Source of the DNA: Oscillospiraceae bacterium
GTDB lineage: Bacteria > Bacillota > Clostridia > Oscillospirales > Acutalibacteraceae
Assembly: GCA_902796075.1 (NCBI GenBank)
Contig: CADBNN010000103.1
Span: 1 to 40,783 of the forward strand
Reading direction: 5' to 3'
DNA: 40,783 nucleotides
Shown: in pieces, positions 23,128 through 32,398 of the stretch
Position numbering within the stretch: position 1 is the stretch's first letter
Layout: the number at the start of each line of letters is the position of its first letter
The notes under the pieces: model-generated
The model's database searches: none
What the model was told of the DNA's origin: nothing
What the model saw: only the letters and a program-made list of their open reading frames with translations
Position numbers and translations under genes: made by a program

Positions 23128-23975
23128 AACGCGCCCCCCGTAAACAAGGCGTACAGCAGACCGGACGCCATCTGGTTGGCCGCAACGACCGCCCCGAAAA
23201 CCGCCGCCGTAACGGCGAAGGCCAGCCAATCGCGAGCCGAAAGGTGCAGCTGCCGCATGCGGGTACGGTCTTTGCCGCCGTGGTAACAGCGGCATTCCAT
23301 GGCGTCGGCCAGTTCGGCCGCCCGCCGGAACGAAGAAATAAGCAAGGGGATGAGCACCGGCACCAGCGCCTTCACCCGCCGCATCAGACCGCCGCTGTCC
23401 AGATCGGCCCCGCGGGCCTTTTGGGCGGCCATGATCTTTTCGGTTTCTTCTATCAGAGTGGGAATAAACCGCAGGGCGATGGTCATCATCATAGCCAGGG
23501 TGTGCACGTCCAGCCGCAGCAGCGCCAGCGGGGACAGCAGCCGTTCGATGGCGTCGGTGAGCTGGGTGGGAGAAGTGGTATAGGTAAGCAGTGAACTGGT
23601 GATGATGAGCAGGCAGATGCGCACCGCCATATACAGCGCCGTGAGCAGACCGCCGGTGGTGATGGTGATTTGCCAAACATGCACCACCACCGTGCCGGAA
23701 GACACGTACAGCGCGTTGATGACCGACGTGAGGATGATAATGGGAATAATGGGCTTGAGGGTTTTGAGATAGAGTTTAACGGGCATGCGGGTGAGAGCCA
23801 CCGCCGCCGCCGTAAACACCACGGTGCAGGCCACCGCCACCGCCACCCGGGCCAAAAAGATGAGCACGATGGCCGCCACGGTGAGCACCACCTTGGCGCG
23901 GGGGTCCATGCGATGCACCACACTGTTGCCGGGGTAATATTGACCGAAGGTGATATCGTTAAGCAGGGCGCTCAC
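23124..23975 (-). CDS. ecfT: Energy-coupling factor transporter transmembrane subunit EcfT
   Basis: The protein has 283 residues. It is the membrane scaffold of a group II ECF vitamin/metal importer, joining the ATPases to exchangeable substrate-binding S components encoded elsewhere. Five or more hydrophobic segments are present. The ATPase-contact motifs are AQKARGADLDS (first Ala-Arg-Gly motif) and a diverged second one (AMECRCYHGG). The start is GTG at 23975, overlapping ecfA2 by 17 bases. No S component gene lies in the window, so the substrate is not defined. Confidence 0.92.
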   Translation of the reverse strand: MSALLNDITFGQYYPGNSVVHRMDPRAKVVLTVAAIVLIFLARVAVAVACTVVFTAAAVALTRMPVKLYLKTLKPIIPIIILTSVINALYVSSGTVVVHVWQITITTGGLLTALYMAVRICLLIITSSLLTYTTSPTQLTDAIERLLSPLALLRLDVHTLAMMMTIALRFIPTLIEETEKIMAAQKARGADLDSGGLMRRVKALVPVLIPLLISSFRRAAELADAMECRCYHGGKDRTRMRQLHLSARDWLAFAVTAAVFGAVVAANQMASGLLYALFTGGAL

Positions 23976-24825
23976 CTTCTTTCCGCAGGCGCAGGATCTC
24001 GGCCGCCGCGTCTTCCACCGTATATAAGCCGGGCGTTACGGCAATGCCCTGCCCGGCCAGACCGTCTAAAATGCGGGTGACGGCGGGCACCGCCAGCGAC
24101 ATACCGGCCAGCGCTTCGCTTTGGGCAAACACCGCCCGGGGGGTATCAAAAAACGCGCGGGTCCCGTGGTCCAACACCAGCACCCGGTGGCTGAGCGCAG
24201 CCACGTCTTCCATGTTGTGAGAAACAAACAGCACCGCCGCGCCGCTTTGCCGGTTATAGGCGCGTATCATTTCCAAAATGGTGGCGCGGCCCCGGGGGTC
24301 CAGCCCGGCGGTTGGCTCATCCAGAATCAGCACCCGGGGTTCCATGGCCAGCACGCCGGCAATGGCCGCCCGCCGCTTTTCGCCGCCCGAAAGGTCAAAG
24401 GGCGACTGGGCAAGCAGTTCTTCCGGCAGGCCTACCACCGCCGCCGCCCGCCGCACCCGCCGGGCGATCTCGTCTTCCGGCAGGTCCATGTTGCGGGGGC
24501 CGAAGCCGATATCCTTTTCCACCGTTTCGTCAAACAACTGATATTCGGGATATTGAAACACCAACCCCACCTGAAACCGGCAGGCCCGCATGCGCTTGGG
24601 ATCGGCAAAAATGTCTTCGCCGTTAAGCAGCACCGTGCCCGATTGGGGCCGCAGCAGGCCGTTGAGCATTTGCACCAGGGTGGATTTGCCCGAACCGGTG
24701 TGGCCGATGATCCCCACGATCTCGCCCGCCTCCACAGCAAAGCTCACGCCGCGCACGGCGTGCTTTTCGTAAGGCGTGCCCTGACCGTAGGTATAGCACA
24801 GGGAGTTGGCAGATAAAACAGGCAT
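23959..24825 (-). CDS. ecfA2: ECF transporter ATPase EcfA2
   Basis: The protein has 288 residues. It is one of the two ABC-type ATPases that power the ECF importer. Walker A is GHTGSGKST, the Q-loop VGLVFQYPEYQLF, the signature LSGGE, Walker B VLILDEPTAGLD, and the H-loop FVSHNMED. The YPEYQLF segment after the Q-loop is typical of EcfA2. The C-terminal extension (~235-288) fits ECF ATPases. Start ATG 24825 has AAAGGA upstream. ecfA1 lies 16 bases upstream. Confidence 0.93.
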   Translation of the reverse strand: MPVLSANSLCYTYGQGTPYEKHAVRGVSFAVEAGEIVGIIGHTGSGKSTLVQMLNGLLRPQSGTVLLNGEDIFADPKRMRACRFQVGLVFQYPEYQLFDETVEKDIGFGPRNMDLPEDEIARRVRRAAAVVGLPEELLAQSPFDLSGGEKRRAAIAGVLAMEPRVLILDEPTAGLDPRGRATILEMIRAYNRQSGAAVLFVSHNMEDVAALSHRVLVLDHGTRAFFDTPRAVFAQSEALAGMSLAVPAVTRILDGLAGQGIAVTPGLYTVEDAAAEILRLRKEGERPA

Positions 24826-24841
24826 GAGAATAACGATTCCT

Positions 24842-25687
24842 TTATGATAAGATTTCCGCCAAACGGGCGGTACATTCCGCTTCGGTCAGCGGCAGCGGGT
24901 CCAGCGCAAGACCCGCTTCGGCCAGCCGCACGGCCAGTTGGCAGGGCACCGGCAGCGTAAGGCCGGTGGCTTCCAGTTCCCGGGCATGGGCAAACACCTG
25001 CCGGGGCGTTCCGTCTAACAGCACCCGGCCCCGTTCCAGCACCACGCACCGGTCGGCCAGGGCGGCTTCTTCCATATAATGGGTAATGAGCACCACCGTC
25101 ATGCCCCGCTCCCGGTTAAGGCGGCTAACAGTATCCAGCACTTCACGGCGGCCGCGGGGGTCCAGCATGGCGGTGGGTTCATCCAGCACCAGGCACCGGG
25201 GGTGCATGGCCAGCACGCCCGCAATGGCCACTCGCTGTTTTTGTCCGCCCGAAAGCCGGCTGGTGGAATGGGTGCGGTATTCATACATATCCACCGCCCG
25301 CAGGGCGTCGTCTACCCGCTGCCGGATCTCCTGAGGCGGCACGCCCAGATTTTCGGGGCCGAAGGCCACGTCCTCTTCCACAATGGAGGAAACGATCTGG
25401 TTATCCGGATTTTGAAACACCAGCCCCACCCGCTTGCGAATGGCCAGCTGGCTGGCTGCGTCGGCGGTGTTCATACCGTCTGCCAGCACGGCGCCGGCGG
25501 TGGGCAGCAGCATGCCGTTGCACATGCGGGCCAGGGTGGATTTGCCCGACCCGTTGTGCCCCAGCACCGCCGTAAAACCGCCCCGTTCCAGCGCAAGGGA
25601 AAAATCCTCAAACAGCGGCCGGGCCGGTCGGTCTTCGGCGGCGGCATAGGCAAAATGCATATGGTCAAATTGAATGATGGGGTCCAT
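24842..25687 (-). CDS. ecfA1: ECF transporter ATPase EcfA1
   Basis: The protein has 281 residues and pairs with EcfA2. Walker A is GHNGSGKST, the Q-loop VGLVFQNPDNQIV (the NPDNQIV form is typical of EcfA1), the signature LSGGQKQRVAIAG, Walker B LVLDEPTAMLD, and the H-loop LITHYMEE. The start ATG at 25687 follows AAGGAGG. The preceding methyltransferase ends 11 bases upstream, and the run from it is continuous. Confidence 0.93.
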   Translation of the reverse strand: MDPIIQFDHMHFAYAAAEDRPARPLFEDFSLALERGGFTAVLGHNGSGKSTLARMCNGMLLPTAGAVLADGMNTADAASQLAIRKRVGLVFQNPDNQIVSSIVEEDVAFGPENLGVPPQEIRQRVDDALRAVDMYEYRTHSTSRLSGGQKQRVAIAGVLAMHPRCLVLDEPTAMLDPRGRREVLDTVSRLNRERGMTVVLITHYMEEAALADRCVVLERGRVLLDGTPRQVFAHARELEATGLTLPVPCQLAVRLAEAGLALDPLPLTEAECTARLAEILS

Positions 25688-25698
25688 GCCCGTCCTCC

Positions 25699-26565
25699 TT
25701 ATTCCTTATGCCAAATGGCGGTGGCGCCGCAGGGCAGCACCAGGCCGGTGGCCGTGACCGGCAAGCCGATCTCATCACATTGCACGTTGCCCCCCAGTTG
25801 GGGCGGCAGCAGTTCGCCCAGCAAATAGCCCATGACCGAAGCCGAAAGGCCGGTGGTGTAGGAATTGATGATCAAAAAACAGCTTTCGGGCGTAAGCAGC
25901 CGGCGGCAATCGGTCAGCAGATCATACAGCTTTTCTTCCAGCTGCCACACTTCGCCCCCGGGGCCGCGGCCGTAAGAGGGCGGGTCCAGCAAGATCCCGT
26001 CGTAGGTATTGCCCCGGCGGATCTCCCGCTGCACGAATTTTACGCAATCGTCCACCAGCCAGCGCAGCGGCCGGTCGGCCAGGCCGGACAGGACGGCGTT
26101 TTCTTTGGCCCAGGCCACCATGCCTTTGGAAGCGTCTACATGCGTAACGGCCGCCCCCGCCGCGGCGCAAGCCAGCGTGGCCCCGCCGGTATAGGCGAAT
26201 AAATTGAGCACCTTCAGCGGGCGGCCGGCCTGCTGTATGGTGCGGCGGCACCAGTCCCAGTTCACCGCCTGTTCGGGAAACAGCCCCGTGTGCTTAAAAC
26301 CCATGGGCTTGAGCCCGAAGGTGAGTTCGCCATAGCGAATACGCCAGCTTTCGGGCATGGGGCGCAGCGTTTCCCAATGGCCGCCGCCGGTTTTGCTGCG
26401 GTGATAGCGGGCGTGAGCTGTTTGCCAGCGGGGGTCCCGCCGGGGACTGCGCCATAATATTTGGGGGTCGGGCCGGATGAGGATGATGTCGCCCCACCGT
26501 TCCAACCGCTCGCCGCCGGAAGTATCCAGCAGTTCATACTCTTTCCAACCGTTTGCCGCGCGCAT
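25699..26565 (-). CDS. Class I SAM-dependent methyltransferase, probable rRNA methyltransferase-like
   Basis: The protein has 288 residues. The SAM-binding loop is LNLFAYTGGATLACAAAGA (~120-138) with the acidic turn THVDAS. The catalytic-type DPPSYGRGP motif (~197-205) matches the RlmI/COG1092-like group, whose characterised members methylate rRNA cytosines at C5; specificity here cannot be read from sequence. The N-terminal ~85 residues lack a clear PUA domain, so it is not a standard RlmI. Its ATG overlaps the glmM stop codon by one base (TAATG), indicating translational coupling. Confidence 0.8.
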   Translation of the reverse strand: MRAANGWKEYELLDTSGGERLERWGDIILIRPDPQILWRSPRRDPRWQTAHARYHRSKTGGGHWETLRPMPESWRIRYGELTFGLKPMGFKHTGLFPEQAVNWDWCRRTIQQAGRPLKVLNLFAYTGGATLACAAAGAAVTHVDASKGMVAWAKENAVLSGLADRPLRWLVDDCVKFVQREIRRGNTYDGILLDPPSYGRGPGGEVWQLEEKLYDLLTDCRRLLTPESCFLIINSYTTGLSASVMGYLLGELLPPQLGGNVQCDEIGLPVTATGLVLPCGATAIWHKE

Positions 26566-27917
26566 TATAACAACCGTTCCTTTATGGTGTTCACGATCTC
26601 GCCGGCGTAGGCTTCTATCTGCGCCTGGTCGGCGCCTTCCAGCATCACGCGGATTTTGGGTTCGGTGCCCGAAAGGCGCACCAGCACCCGGCCTTCACGG
26701 CCCAGCCGGTCTTCTACCGAGCGGATGGTGTCGGCGATCACGGGATCGTCGGCAAACCATTCTTTGGCCTGAGGCGTTACCACTACATTGTGCAGGGTTT
26801 GCGGATACACCCGCATGCAGGCGGCCAGCTCTTGCAAAGACCGGCCCTTGCGGCGCATCACGTCCAGCAGCTGCACGCCGGTGAGCTGTCCGTCGCCGGT
26901 GGTAGCGTAACGGGTGAAAATAATGTGGCCCGACTGTTCGCCCCCAATGGCAAAGCCGCCCGCCAGCAGGTCCGCCAGCACATACCGGTCGCCCACGGCG
27001 GTTTTGCGCACCGCAATGCCGTTTTGTTCGGCAAACTTCCAAAAGCCCATGTTGGTCATCACGGTCACCACGGCGGTGTTGCCGGTCAGCTGGCCACGCT
27101 CTTTCATGTCAAGGGCGTGAATGGCGATGAGTTGATCCCCGTCTACCAGCCGGCCGTCGGCGTCCACCGCCAGGCAGCGGTCGGCGTCGCCGTCAAAAGC
27201 CAGACCGCAGTCCAGCCCGTGGGTCTTCACAAAATCCGTAAGGCCGGTCATGCAGGTGGAGCCGCATTCCCGGTTGATGTTGACCCCGTCGGGGGTGTTG
27301 TTGAGCAAAAACACGGTGGCGCCCAACCGGGTAAAAATGGCTTCGGCCGTGGCGGAAGCCGACCCGTTGGCACAGTCCAGCGCCACCCGCAGGCCGTCCA
27401 GCCGGCCGTCCACAGAGGCCGCCACGTGGTCAATATACGCCTGCACGGCGTCGGGGTCGCGGGTAATGCGGCCCACACCGCCGGCGGTGGGCAGTTCGTC
27501 CTTGTGCACGCCCTGGCGCACAATGGCTTCTATTTTGTCTTCCAGCGCGTCCGACAGCTTGTAGCCGGTGCTGCTGAACAGCTTAATGCCGTTGTATTCG
27601 CAGGGGTTGTGCGACGCCGAGATCATCACCCCGGCGTCACAGCCCAAATGCTGCACCAAAAAGGCCACGGCGGGGGTGGGCACCACGCCCACCTGCACCA
27701 CGTCGGCGCCCACCGAACACAGGCCGGCGCTGAGCGCCGCTTCCAGCATTTGGGAGGAAATGCGGGTATCGTAACCGATCAGCACCCGGGGCCGCCGGTG
27801 AGCCGAAGCCCCCGCCAGCACCTGGGCCGCCGCCCGGCCGATGTTCATTGCCAGTTCACAACTCAAATCGCCGTTGGCAATGCCGCGGGCGCCGTCGGTT
27901 CCGAATAAACGTGCCAT
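26565..27917 (-). CDS. glmM: Phosphoglucosamine mutase
   Basis: GlmM interconverts glucosamine-6-phosphate and glucosamine-1-phosphate for cell-wall UDP-GlcNAc synthesis. The protein has 450 residues, as usual. The N-terminal FGTDGARGIA, the phosphoserine loop ISASHNP (Ser102), the metal-binding DGDADR, the sugar-binding GGEQSG and the C-terminal RLSGTEPKIRVM phosphate-binding loop are all intact. It differs from phosphomannomutases by this motif set. Start 27917 has GGAG upstream; ruvB ends 25 bases before it. Confidence 0.95.
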   Translation of the reverse strand: MARLFGTDGARGIANGDLSCELAMNIGRAAAQVLAGASAHRRPRVLIGYDTRISSQMLEAALSAGLCSVGADVVQVGVVPTPAVAFLVQHLGCDAGVMISASHNPCEYNGIKLFSSTGYKLSDALEDKIEAIVRQGVHKDELPTAGGVGRITRDPDAVQAYIDHVAASVDGRLDGLRVALDCANGSASATAEAIFTRLGATVFLLNNTPDGVNINRECGSTCMTGLTDFVKTHGLDCGLAFDGDADRCLAVDADGRLVDGDQLIAIHALDMKERGQLTGNTAVVTVMTNMGFWKFAEQNGIAVRKTAVGDRYVLADLLAGGFAIGGEQSGHIIFTRYATTGDGQLTGVQLLDVMRRKGRSLQELAACMRVYPQTLHNVVVTPQAKEWFADDPVIADTIRSVEDRLGREGRVLVRLSGTEPKIRVMLEGADQAQIEAYAGEIVNTIKERLL

Positions 27918-27942
27918 AAATGATCCATACTCCTTAATGCGC

Positions 27943-28989
27943 TTAAAATATCGATTGCTGGGGATCGTTTTCCGCCGGCCGCGGCAGACCCAGATGGTCG
28001 TAAGCCGCCGGGGTGACCACCCGCCCGCGGGAGGTGCGGGCCAAAAAACCCAACTGCATCAGATAGGGCTCGCACACGTCTTCTATGGTGACCGCCTCTT
28101 CCCCCAGCGAAGCCGCCAGGGTTTCCAGCCCCACGGGGCCGCCGCCGTAATGGCGGATCATGGTGCCAAGCAGCCGGCGGTCAAAATCGTCCAGCCCCAG
28201 TTCGTCTATTTCAAAGCGGGACAAAGCGTCCTGCGCCACCGCCAGGTCGATCACGCCGCCGTGCATCACCTGGGCCACGTCCCGCACCCGCTTTAACAGC
28301 CGGTTGGCGATGCGGGGGGTGCCGCGGGACCGGGAGGCAATCTCCAGCGCCCCTTCCCGATCGATATCGATATGCAGAATGCCCGCCGAACGGGTGACGA
28401 TCTGCGCCAGTTCTTCGGGGGTATACAGCTCCAGCCGCAAAATCACGCCGAACCGGTCCCGCAGGGGGGCGGTGAGCTGGCCCGACCGGGTGGTGGCGCC
28501 GATGAGAGTGAAATGGGGCAGATCCAGCCGGATGGAACGGGCGGCGGGGCCTTTGCCGATGATGATATCGACCGAAAAATCCTCCATGGCGGGATACAAA
28601 ATCTCTTCCACGTTGCGGGACAGCCGGTGGATCTCGTCGATAAACAGCACGTCGCCTTCGTTCAAGTTGGTGAGCAACGCCGCCAGGTCGCCCTGCTTTT
28701 CAATGGCCGGGCCGGAGGTGATGCGGATGTTGACCCCCATTTCGTTGGCGATAATGGCCGAAAGAGTGGTTTTGCCCAGGCCGGGCGGGCCGTGCAGCAG
28801 CACGTGGTCCAGCGATTCGTGCCGGCCTTTGGCCGCTTCAATGTAAATGGAAAGGTTTTCTTTGGCCTTTTCCTGGCCGATGTATTCCGCCAGGGTGCGG
28901 GGCCGCAGCGAGGTTTCCAGATCGGCGTCGCCGGGGGTAAATTCCGGCGCTACGATGCGGTTTTCAAAATCCAGGTCCGTATCAAACAT
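27943..28989 (-). CDS. ruvB: Holliday junction branch migration helicase RuvB
   Basis: The protein has 348 residues. This AAA+ motor drives Holliday junction migration with RuvA. Walker A is GPPGLGKTT (67-75), Walker [10 protein letters not shown], sensor 1 [10 protein letters not shown], and the arginine/sensor 2 region [20 protein letters not shown]. The C-terminal winged helix ends [13 protein letters not shown]. Start ATG 28989 follows AAGGAGG. ruvA lies 12 bases upstream. Confidence 0.97.
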   Translation of the reverse strand: MFDTDLDFENRIVAPEFTPGDADLETSLRPRTLAEYIGQEKAKENLSIYIEAAKGRHESLDHVLLHGPPGLGKTTLSAIIANEMGVNIRITSGPAIEKQGDLAALLTNLNEGDVLFIDEIHRLSRNVEEILYPAMEDFSVDIIIGKGPAARSIRLDLPHFTLIGATTRSGQLTAPLRDRFGVILRLELYTPEELAQIVTRSAGILHIDIDREGALEIASRSRGTPRIANRLLKRVRDVAQVMHGGVIDLAVAQDALSRFEIDELGLDDFDRRLLGTMIRHYGGGPVGLETLAASLGEEAVTIEDVCEPYLMQLGFLARTSRGRVVTPAAYDHLGLPRPAENDPQQSIF

Positions 28990-29001
28990 CCGTCTGCCTC
29001 C

Positions 29002-29604
29002 TTAAAATTTGCCCAGCGTCTTAAGCGCCTGCTTGATCAGTTGATCGGCGGGCAAGGCCGAATCCAGCCGCCCCACCGCCAGCGAGGCTTCCGACCGGCT
29101 GTAGCCGAAACTGACCAGTGCTTCCACCGCGTCGGCCGCGTTGCCGGACGCGTTGGCGGCGCCGGCGGCTTCCACCTCTTCCAGCACGCCGCCGGCGGCA
29201 AAGCCGCCCACTTTATCTTTTAATTCCAGCACCACCCGCTGGGCGATCTTGGCGCCCACACCGGGGGCCCGGGTGATGGTTTTGGCGTCGCCCGCCGCAA
29301 TGCACACCGCCAGCCGCTCGGGCGGCAGTTCTCCCAAAATGGCCATGGCCGCCTTGGGCCCCACGCCGGAAATGCCGATGAGCAGGCGAAACAGATCCAG
29401 TTCTTCCTGCTGGGCAAAACCGTACAGGTCCATGGCGTCTTCCCGCACGGCCAGGTGGGTGTACAACAGCACCTCGTTGCCGGGGGCGGGCAAGGCCCGC
29501 AAGGTGGTGTCTGAAACGGCGCACAAATAGCCCACGCCGCCGCAGTCTACCACCGCGACGCCGGGCCGGGCCAGCCGCAAAATGCCGTGTAACGAATAAA
29601 ACAT
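29002..29604 (-). CDS. ruvA: Holliday junction binding protein RuvA
   Basis: The protein has 200 residues. It binds four-way DNA junctions as a tetramer and recruits RuvB. The N-terminal OB domain (MFYSLHGILRLARPGVAVVD), the helix-hairpin-helix pair (ISGVGPKAAMAIL and APGVGAKIAQRVVLEL) and the C-terminal RuvB-binding domain (~150-200) are all present. Start ATG 29604 is chosen on N-terminal homology; a longer in-frame extension overlapping ruvC is rejected. ruvC ends seven bases upstream. Confidence 0.95.
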   Translation of the reverse strand: MFYSLHGILRLARPGVAVVDCGGVGYLCAVSDTTLRALPAPGNEVLLYTHLAVREDAMDLYGFAQQEELDLFRLLIGISGVGPKAAMAILGELPPERLAVCIAAGDAKTITRAPGVGAKIAQRVVLELKDKVGGFAAGGVLEEVEAAGAANASGNAADAVEALVSFGYSRSEASLAVGRLDSALPADQLIKQALKTLGKF

Positions 29605-29611
29605 ACCTTTT

Positions 29612-30109
29612 CTATTCCTTTCCCGTGGGGTGCAGCGGCGAACCGGCGGCATAGGCGTGGCACACCGCCAGCGCCAGCGCGTCGGCCGTATCGTCGGGCT
29701 TGGGCACCGATTCCAGCCGCAGCAGCACACGCGTCATTTCCTGAATTTGTGTTTTTTCCGCCCGGCCGTAACCGGTCACGGCGGATTTGACCTGCAAAGG
29801 CGTGTATTCAAAAATGGGCACCCCCGCCTGATAGGCCGCCAGCAAGATCACGCCCCGGGCTTCCGCCACCTGAATGGCGGTGGTGGTGTTGGTGTTAAAA
29901 TACAGTTTTTCCACCGAAAGGGCGTCCGGCGCCGCCTTGGCCAGCAGGGCCGTCATATCCCGGTATATTTCCGCCAGCCGCCCGTTAAAATCGGTGTGGG
30001 CCGGCGTGGTGATGGCGCCGTAACCCAACGTGGCGAACCGGTTTTTTTCATATGCCACCAGGCCCCACCCCACAATGGCAAAGCCCGGGTCTATTCCCAA
30101 TATGCGCAT
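29612..30109 (-). CDS. ruvC: Crossover junction endodeoxyribonuclease RuvC
   Basis: The protein has 165 residues. It cuts Holliday junctions symmetrically. The four acidic catalytic residues are Asp7 (GIDPG), Glu67 (SVEKLY), and Asp140 and Asp143 (DDTADALALA). This is the first gene of a long minus-strand run. Its promoter is at 30164-30193 and the start ATG at 30109 has GAAGGAG upstream. Confidence 0.96.
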   Translation of the reverse strand: MRILGIDPGFAIVGWGLVAYEKNRFATLGYGAITTPAHTDFNGRLAEIYRDMTALLAKAAPDALSVEKLYFNTNTTTAIQVAEARGVILLAAYQAGVPIFEYTPLQVKSAVTGYGRAEKTQIQEMTRVLLRLESVPKPDDTADALALAVCHAYAAGSPLHPTGKE

Positions 30110-30163
30110 GGTTGCTCCTTCGCCGCGGGGCGGCCGTACTTACTGCCCATAATTATTCATAGT

Positions 30164-30193
30164 ATTATATCATAGTTACCACGAACTTGTAAA
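30164..30193 (-). promoter_or_regulatory. Sigma-A promoter of ruvC
   Basis: On the minus strand TTTACA (30193-30188), an 18-base spacer, TATAAT (30169-30164). It drives the long minus-strand run beginning with ruvC and faces away from the ctsR promoter. The ~85 bases between the two promoters hold no gene. Confidence 0.75.
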
Positions 30194-30279
30194 CCATAAC
30201 CACCCAAAAAAATGCGTTTCGCCGCAAAAAAATTCCCCCGCGCGCCAGCCGTCAGAAAAAATTTCAAAAAATTTGAATT

Positions 30280-30296
30280 TTTGACCTTTTTTGACC
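30280..30296 (+). promoter_or_regulatory. CtsR operator
   Basis: TTTGACC-TTT-TTTGACC matches the CtsR heptad direct repeat (in the reverse orientation of RGTCAAA-N3-RGTCAAA) at every conserved position. It lies one base upstream of the -35, so bound CtsR represses the operon, including its own gene. Confidence 0.92.
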
Positions 30297-30325
30297 TTGA
30301 CTTTTCCTGACCTTTGTGCTATACT
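30297..30325 (+). promoter_or_regulatory. Sigma-A promoter of the ctsR operon
   Basis: TTGACT (30297-30302), a 17-base spacer, TATACT (30320-30325), with TG one base before the -10 (TGCTATACT). The heat-shock control is through the adjacent CtsR site. Confidence 0.85.
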
Positions 30326-30378
30326 ATGGACAAACAAGAAAAAACACGCCCTGCGCGTGTGGGAAAGGAAGTGCCGAA

Positions 30379-30828
30379 ATGCGTGTAAGCGATCTGGTTT
30401 CACAAGCCATTCTGGATCTGCTCAATCGGCAGAACGGCAGCGCCGAGATCCGACGCAACGAACTGGCGGAGACCCTGGGCTGTGTGCCCAGCCAAATCAA
30501 CTACGTCATCACCTCCCGCTTTACGCCCGAACACGGCTATGTGGTAGAAAGCCGGCGGGGCGGCGGCGGGTACATCCGCATCACGCGGGTGCGGGTAGAC
30601 CGCAGCACGGCGGTGATGCACCTGGTCAATTCGGTGGGCGACGCCATGGACTACCCCACCGCCCGGGCCATTATCGGTAATTTGAAGGAACAGCAGTTTA
30701 TCGCCCCCCAAACCGCGGCGGTGATTTTGGCCGCCATGAGCGACCGGTGTTATGCCGGCCTGCCCGCGTCTGCGCGGGACGGCTTGCGGGCGGCTTTGTT
30801 AAAGCAAATGCTGCTGCACACCCTGTAA
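30379..30828 (+). CDS. ctsR: Transcriptional repressor of class III heat-shock genes, CtsR
   Basis: The protein has 149 residues. It represses clp genes and is inactivated by heat and by McsB. Residues 1-70 are a winged helix with the RVSDLVSQAILDLLNR start and LGCVPSQINYVITSRFTPEHGY. The wing RGGGGYIRI (~71-79) is the thermosensing Gly-rich loop. The C-terminal four-helix domain (~85-149) binds McsB. I chose ATG 30379 with AAAGGAAG upstream, rejecting an upstream in-frame ATG at 30316 inside the promoter. First gene of the four-gene operon. Confidence 0.95.
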   Translation: MRVSDLVSQAILDLLNRQNGSAEIRRNELAETLGCVPSQINYVITSRFTPEHGYVVESRRGGGGYIRITRVRVDRSTAVMHLVNSVGDAMDYPTARAIIGNLKEQQFIAPQTAAVILAAMSDRCYAGLPASARDGLRAALLKQMLLHTL

Positions 30829-30841
30829 GGAGGTTTTTGTT

Positions 30842-31348
30842 ATGCGTTGCCAAAAATGCGGCAAACAACCGGCCACCACCCGCTTTAAGCGCACGGTGAA
30901 CGGCGTTACGGAAGAATGGATGTTATGCGACGACTGCGCCGCCGCCATGGGCTTTAACCAGTTGTCCTTTTTTACAGGCGGCTTTTTGGGCTCGCTGTTC
31001 GGGCCGGATATTTTAGAGCAGGCGGCCGACCATGCCATTCGCTGTCCCACCTGCGGCACCAGTTTTGAAGAGATCGCCCGCACGGGGCTGATGGGCTGTG
31101 CCGACTGTTATAACCAATTCCGCCACCGGCTGGCTCCCACCATTGAAAAACTGCACGGCCGGGCGGAGCATGTGGGCAAACGGCCCGCCGGCGCCAAAAC
31201 CGCCCCGGCGCAGGCCGAGCCCGCCGATGAGCTGGCGGCGCTCAGGCAGGCGCTGGCGCAGGCGGTGGAAGCCCAGGAATATGAACGGGCCGCCACGTTG
31301 CGCGACGAGATCCGGGCCAAGGAGGAACAAAACCATGAACAACAATAA
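30842..31348 (+). CDS. mcsA: McsA, zinc-binding activator of McsB kinase
   Basis: The protein has 168 residues. It stimulates McsB and helps release CtsR. Two zinc-binding pairs are seen near the N-terminus (CQKC, CDDC) and two more in the centre (CPTC, CADC). A UVR motif of ~35 residues ends the protein (LRQALAQAVEAQEYERAATL, then RDEIRAKEE). The end overlaps the mcsB start by 14 bases. Confidence 0.93.
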   Translation: MRCQKCGKQPATTRFKRTVNGVTEEWMLCDDCAAAMGFNQLSFFTGGFLGSLFGPDILEQAADHAIRCPTCGTSFEEIARTGLMGCADCYNQFRHRLAPTIEKLHGRAEHVGKRPAGAKTAPAQAEPADELAALRQALAQAVEAQEYERAATLRDEIRAKEEQNHEQQ

Positions 31349-32357
31349 GTGGTATCGCAAGCCCGGCAAGCAGGGCGACGTGGTGGTGAGCACCCGCGTG
31401 CGGCTGGCCCGCAATTTCCGGGATTACCCCTTTCCCGGCAAAATGACCGCCGACCAGCGGGATGACGTGAACGAGCTGGTACGCAAAGCGTTGGCCGACA
31501 GTGACGATCCCCTGGCGGCGGGGCTGGGCTATTCCGCCCCCGGCACGCTTTCTACCGACGCCCGCCGCGCCATGGCCGAACGGCACCTGGTTACCCGGGA
31601 ATTTGCCGAAAGCGGCCGCCAGCGGGCCATGCTGTTGAGTGAAGATGAAGCGGTGTGCCTGCTGCTGTGCGACCGGGATCACGTGCGCCTGCAGGTGATG
31701 GCGGCCGGGCTGGCGCCGGAAGAAGCCTATGCCGTGGCCGACCGGTTAGACGATGTGATCGGCCGCCGTGCGGCCTACGCCTTTGACGCCAAGTGGGGCT
31801 ATTTGACCGAGCGGCCCACCGACCTGGGCACCGGCATGAAGGCTTCGGTTTTGCTCCACCTGCCCGCGCTGGAAGCAACCGGGGACATTGAGACCCTGGC
31901 CAAAGCCGTGAGCAAGATCGGCCTTTCCCTGCGGGGCACCTTCGGGGAAGGCAGCAGCGTTTCGGGCAGTTTATACCAGCTTTCCAACCAAATCACCCTG
32001 GGTATGGACGAAGCCGCCGCCCTGCAAAACCTGCAGGCGGTAACCGAACAGGTGATAGAACAAGAACAGCAGGCCCGGCAAAATCTGCCCGCCCTGGCCA
32101 CCGAAGACGCGGCCTGGCGCGCCCTGGGGCTGCTGCAAAACGCCCGCATATTACCCGTGCGGGAATTTACCGACAACCTGTCCCGCCTGCGGCTGGGGGT
32201 CTCTATGGGGCTTATCCCCTCGGTTTCGCCCGAAACGCTTAACGCCCTGAACGCGGAACTGCACCCCGCCACCCTGCTGCTGGGCCATCCCGACGCCGAC
32301 AGCACCGAAAAACGCGACGTGATAAGAGCCACCGCCGTGCGGGAACAATTAGGGTGA
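31335..32357 (+). CDS. mcsB: Protein arginine kinase McsB
   Basis: The protein has 340 residues. It phosphorylates arginines, marking proteins for ClpC-ClpP, and inactivates CtsR. The phosphagen-kinase-like fold shows the STRVRLARNFRDYPF ATP-binding start, LCDRDHVRLQ, ERPTDLGTGMKASVLLHLPA and RGTFGEGSSVSGSLYQLSN. Start ATG 31335 (MNNNKWYRKPG) is set by GGAGG at 31321 and by family N-termini; a longer N-terminal extension lies in the McsA reading region and is rejected. Confidence 0.95.
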   Translation: MNNNKWYRKPGKQGDVVVSTRVRLARNFRDYPFPGKMTADQRDDVNELVRKALADSDDPLAAGLGYSAPGTLSTDARRAMAERHLVTREFAESGRQRAMLLSEDEAVCLLLCDRDHVRLQVMAAGLAPEEAYAVADRLDDVIGRRAAYAFDAKWGYLTERPTDLGTGMKASVLLHLPALEATGDIETLAKAVSKIGLSLRGTFGEGSSVSGSLYQLSNQITLGMDEAAALQNLQAVTEQVIEQEQQARQNLPALATEDAAWRALGLLQNARILPVREFTDNLSRLRLGVSMGLIPSVSPETLNALNAELHPATLLLGHPDADSTEKRDVIRATAVREQLG

Positions 32358-32398
32358 GCGCATCTTTATTCCATTTCTCCCAAAGGAGTTGAATCGCT

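Noticed and set aside
22393-23676. TruA extended N-terminally by ~183 residues
   Set aside because: The extension overlaps ecfT in another frame and is His/Arg/Gly-rich; the 23127 ATG gives the family N-terminus and an ATGA overlap.
23124-25687. Search for an ECF substrate-binding (S) component or a vitamin riboswitch near ecfA1-ecfA2-ecfT
   Set aside because: No extra membrane protein and no leader-like intergenic space was found in the operon; genes overlap or are spaced by under 20 bases.
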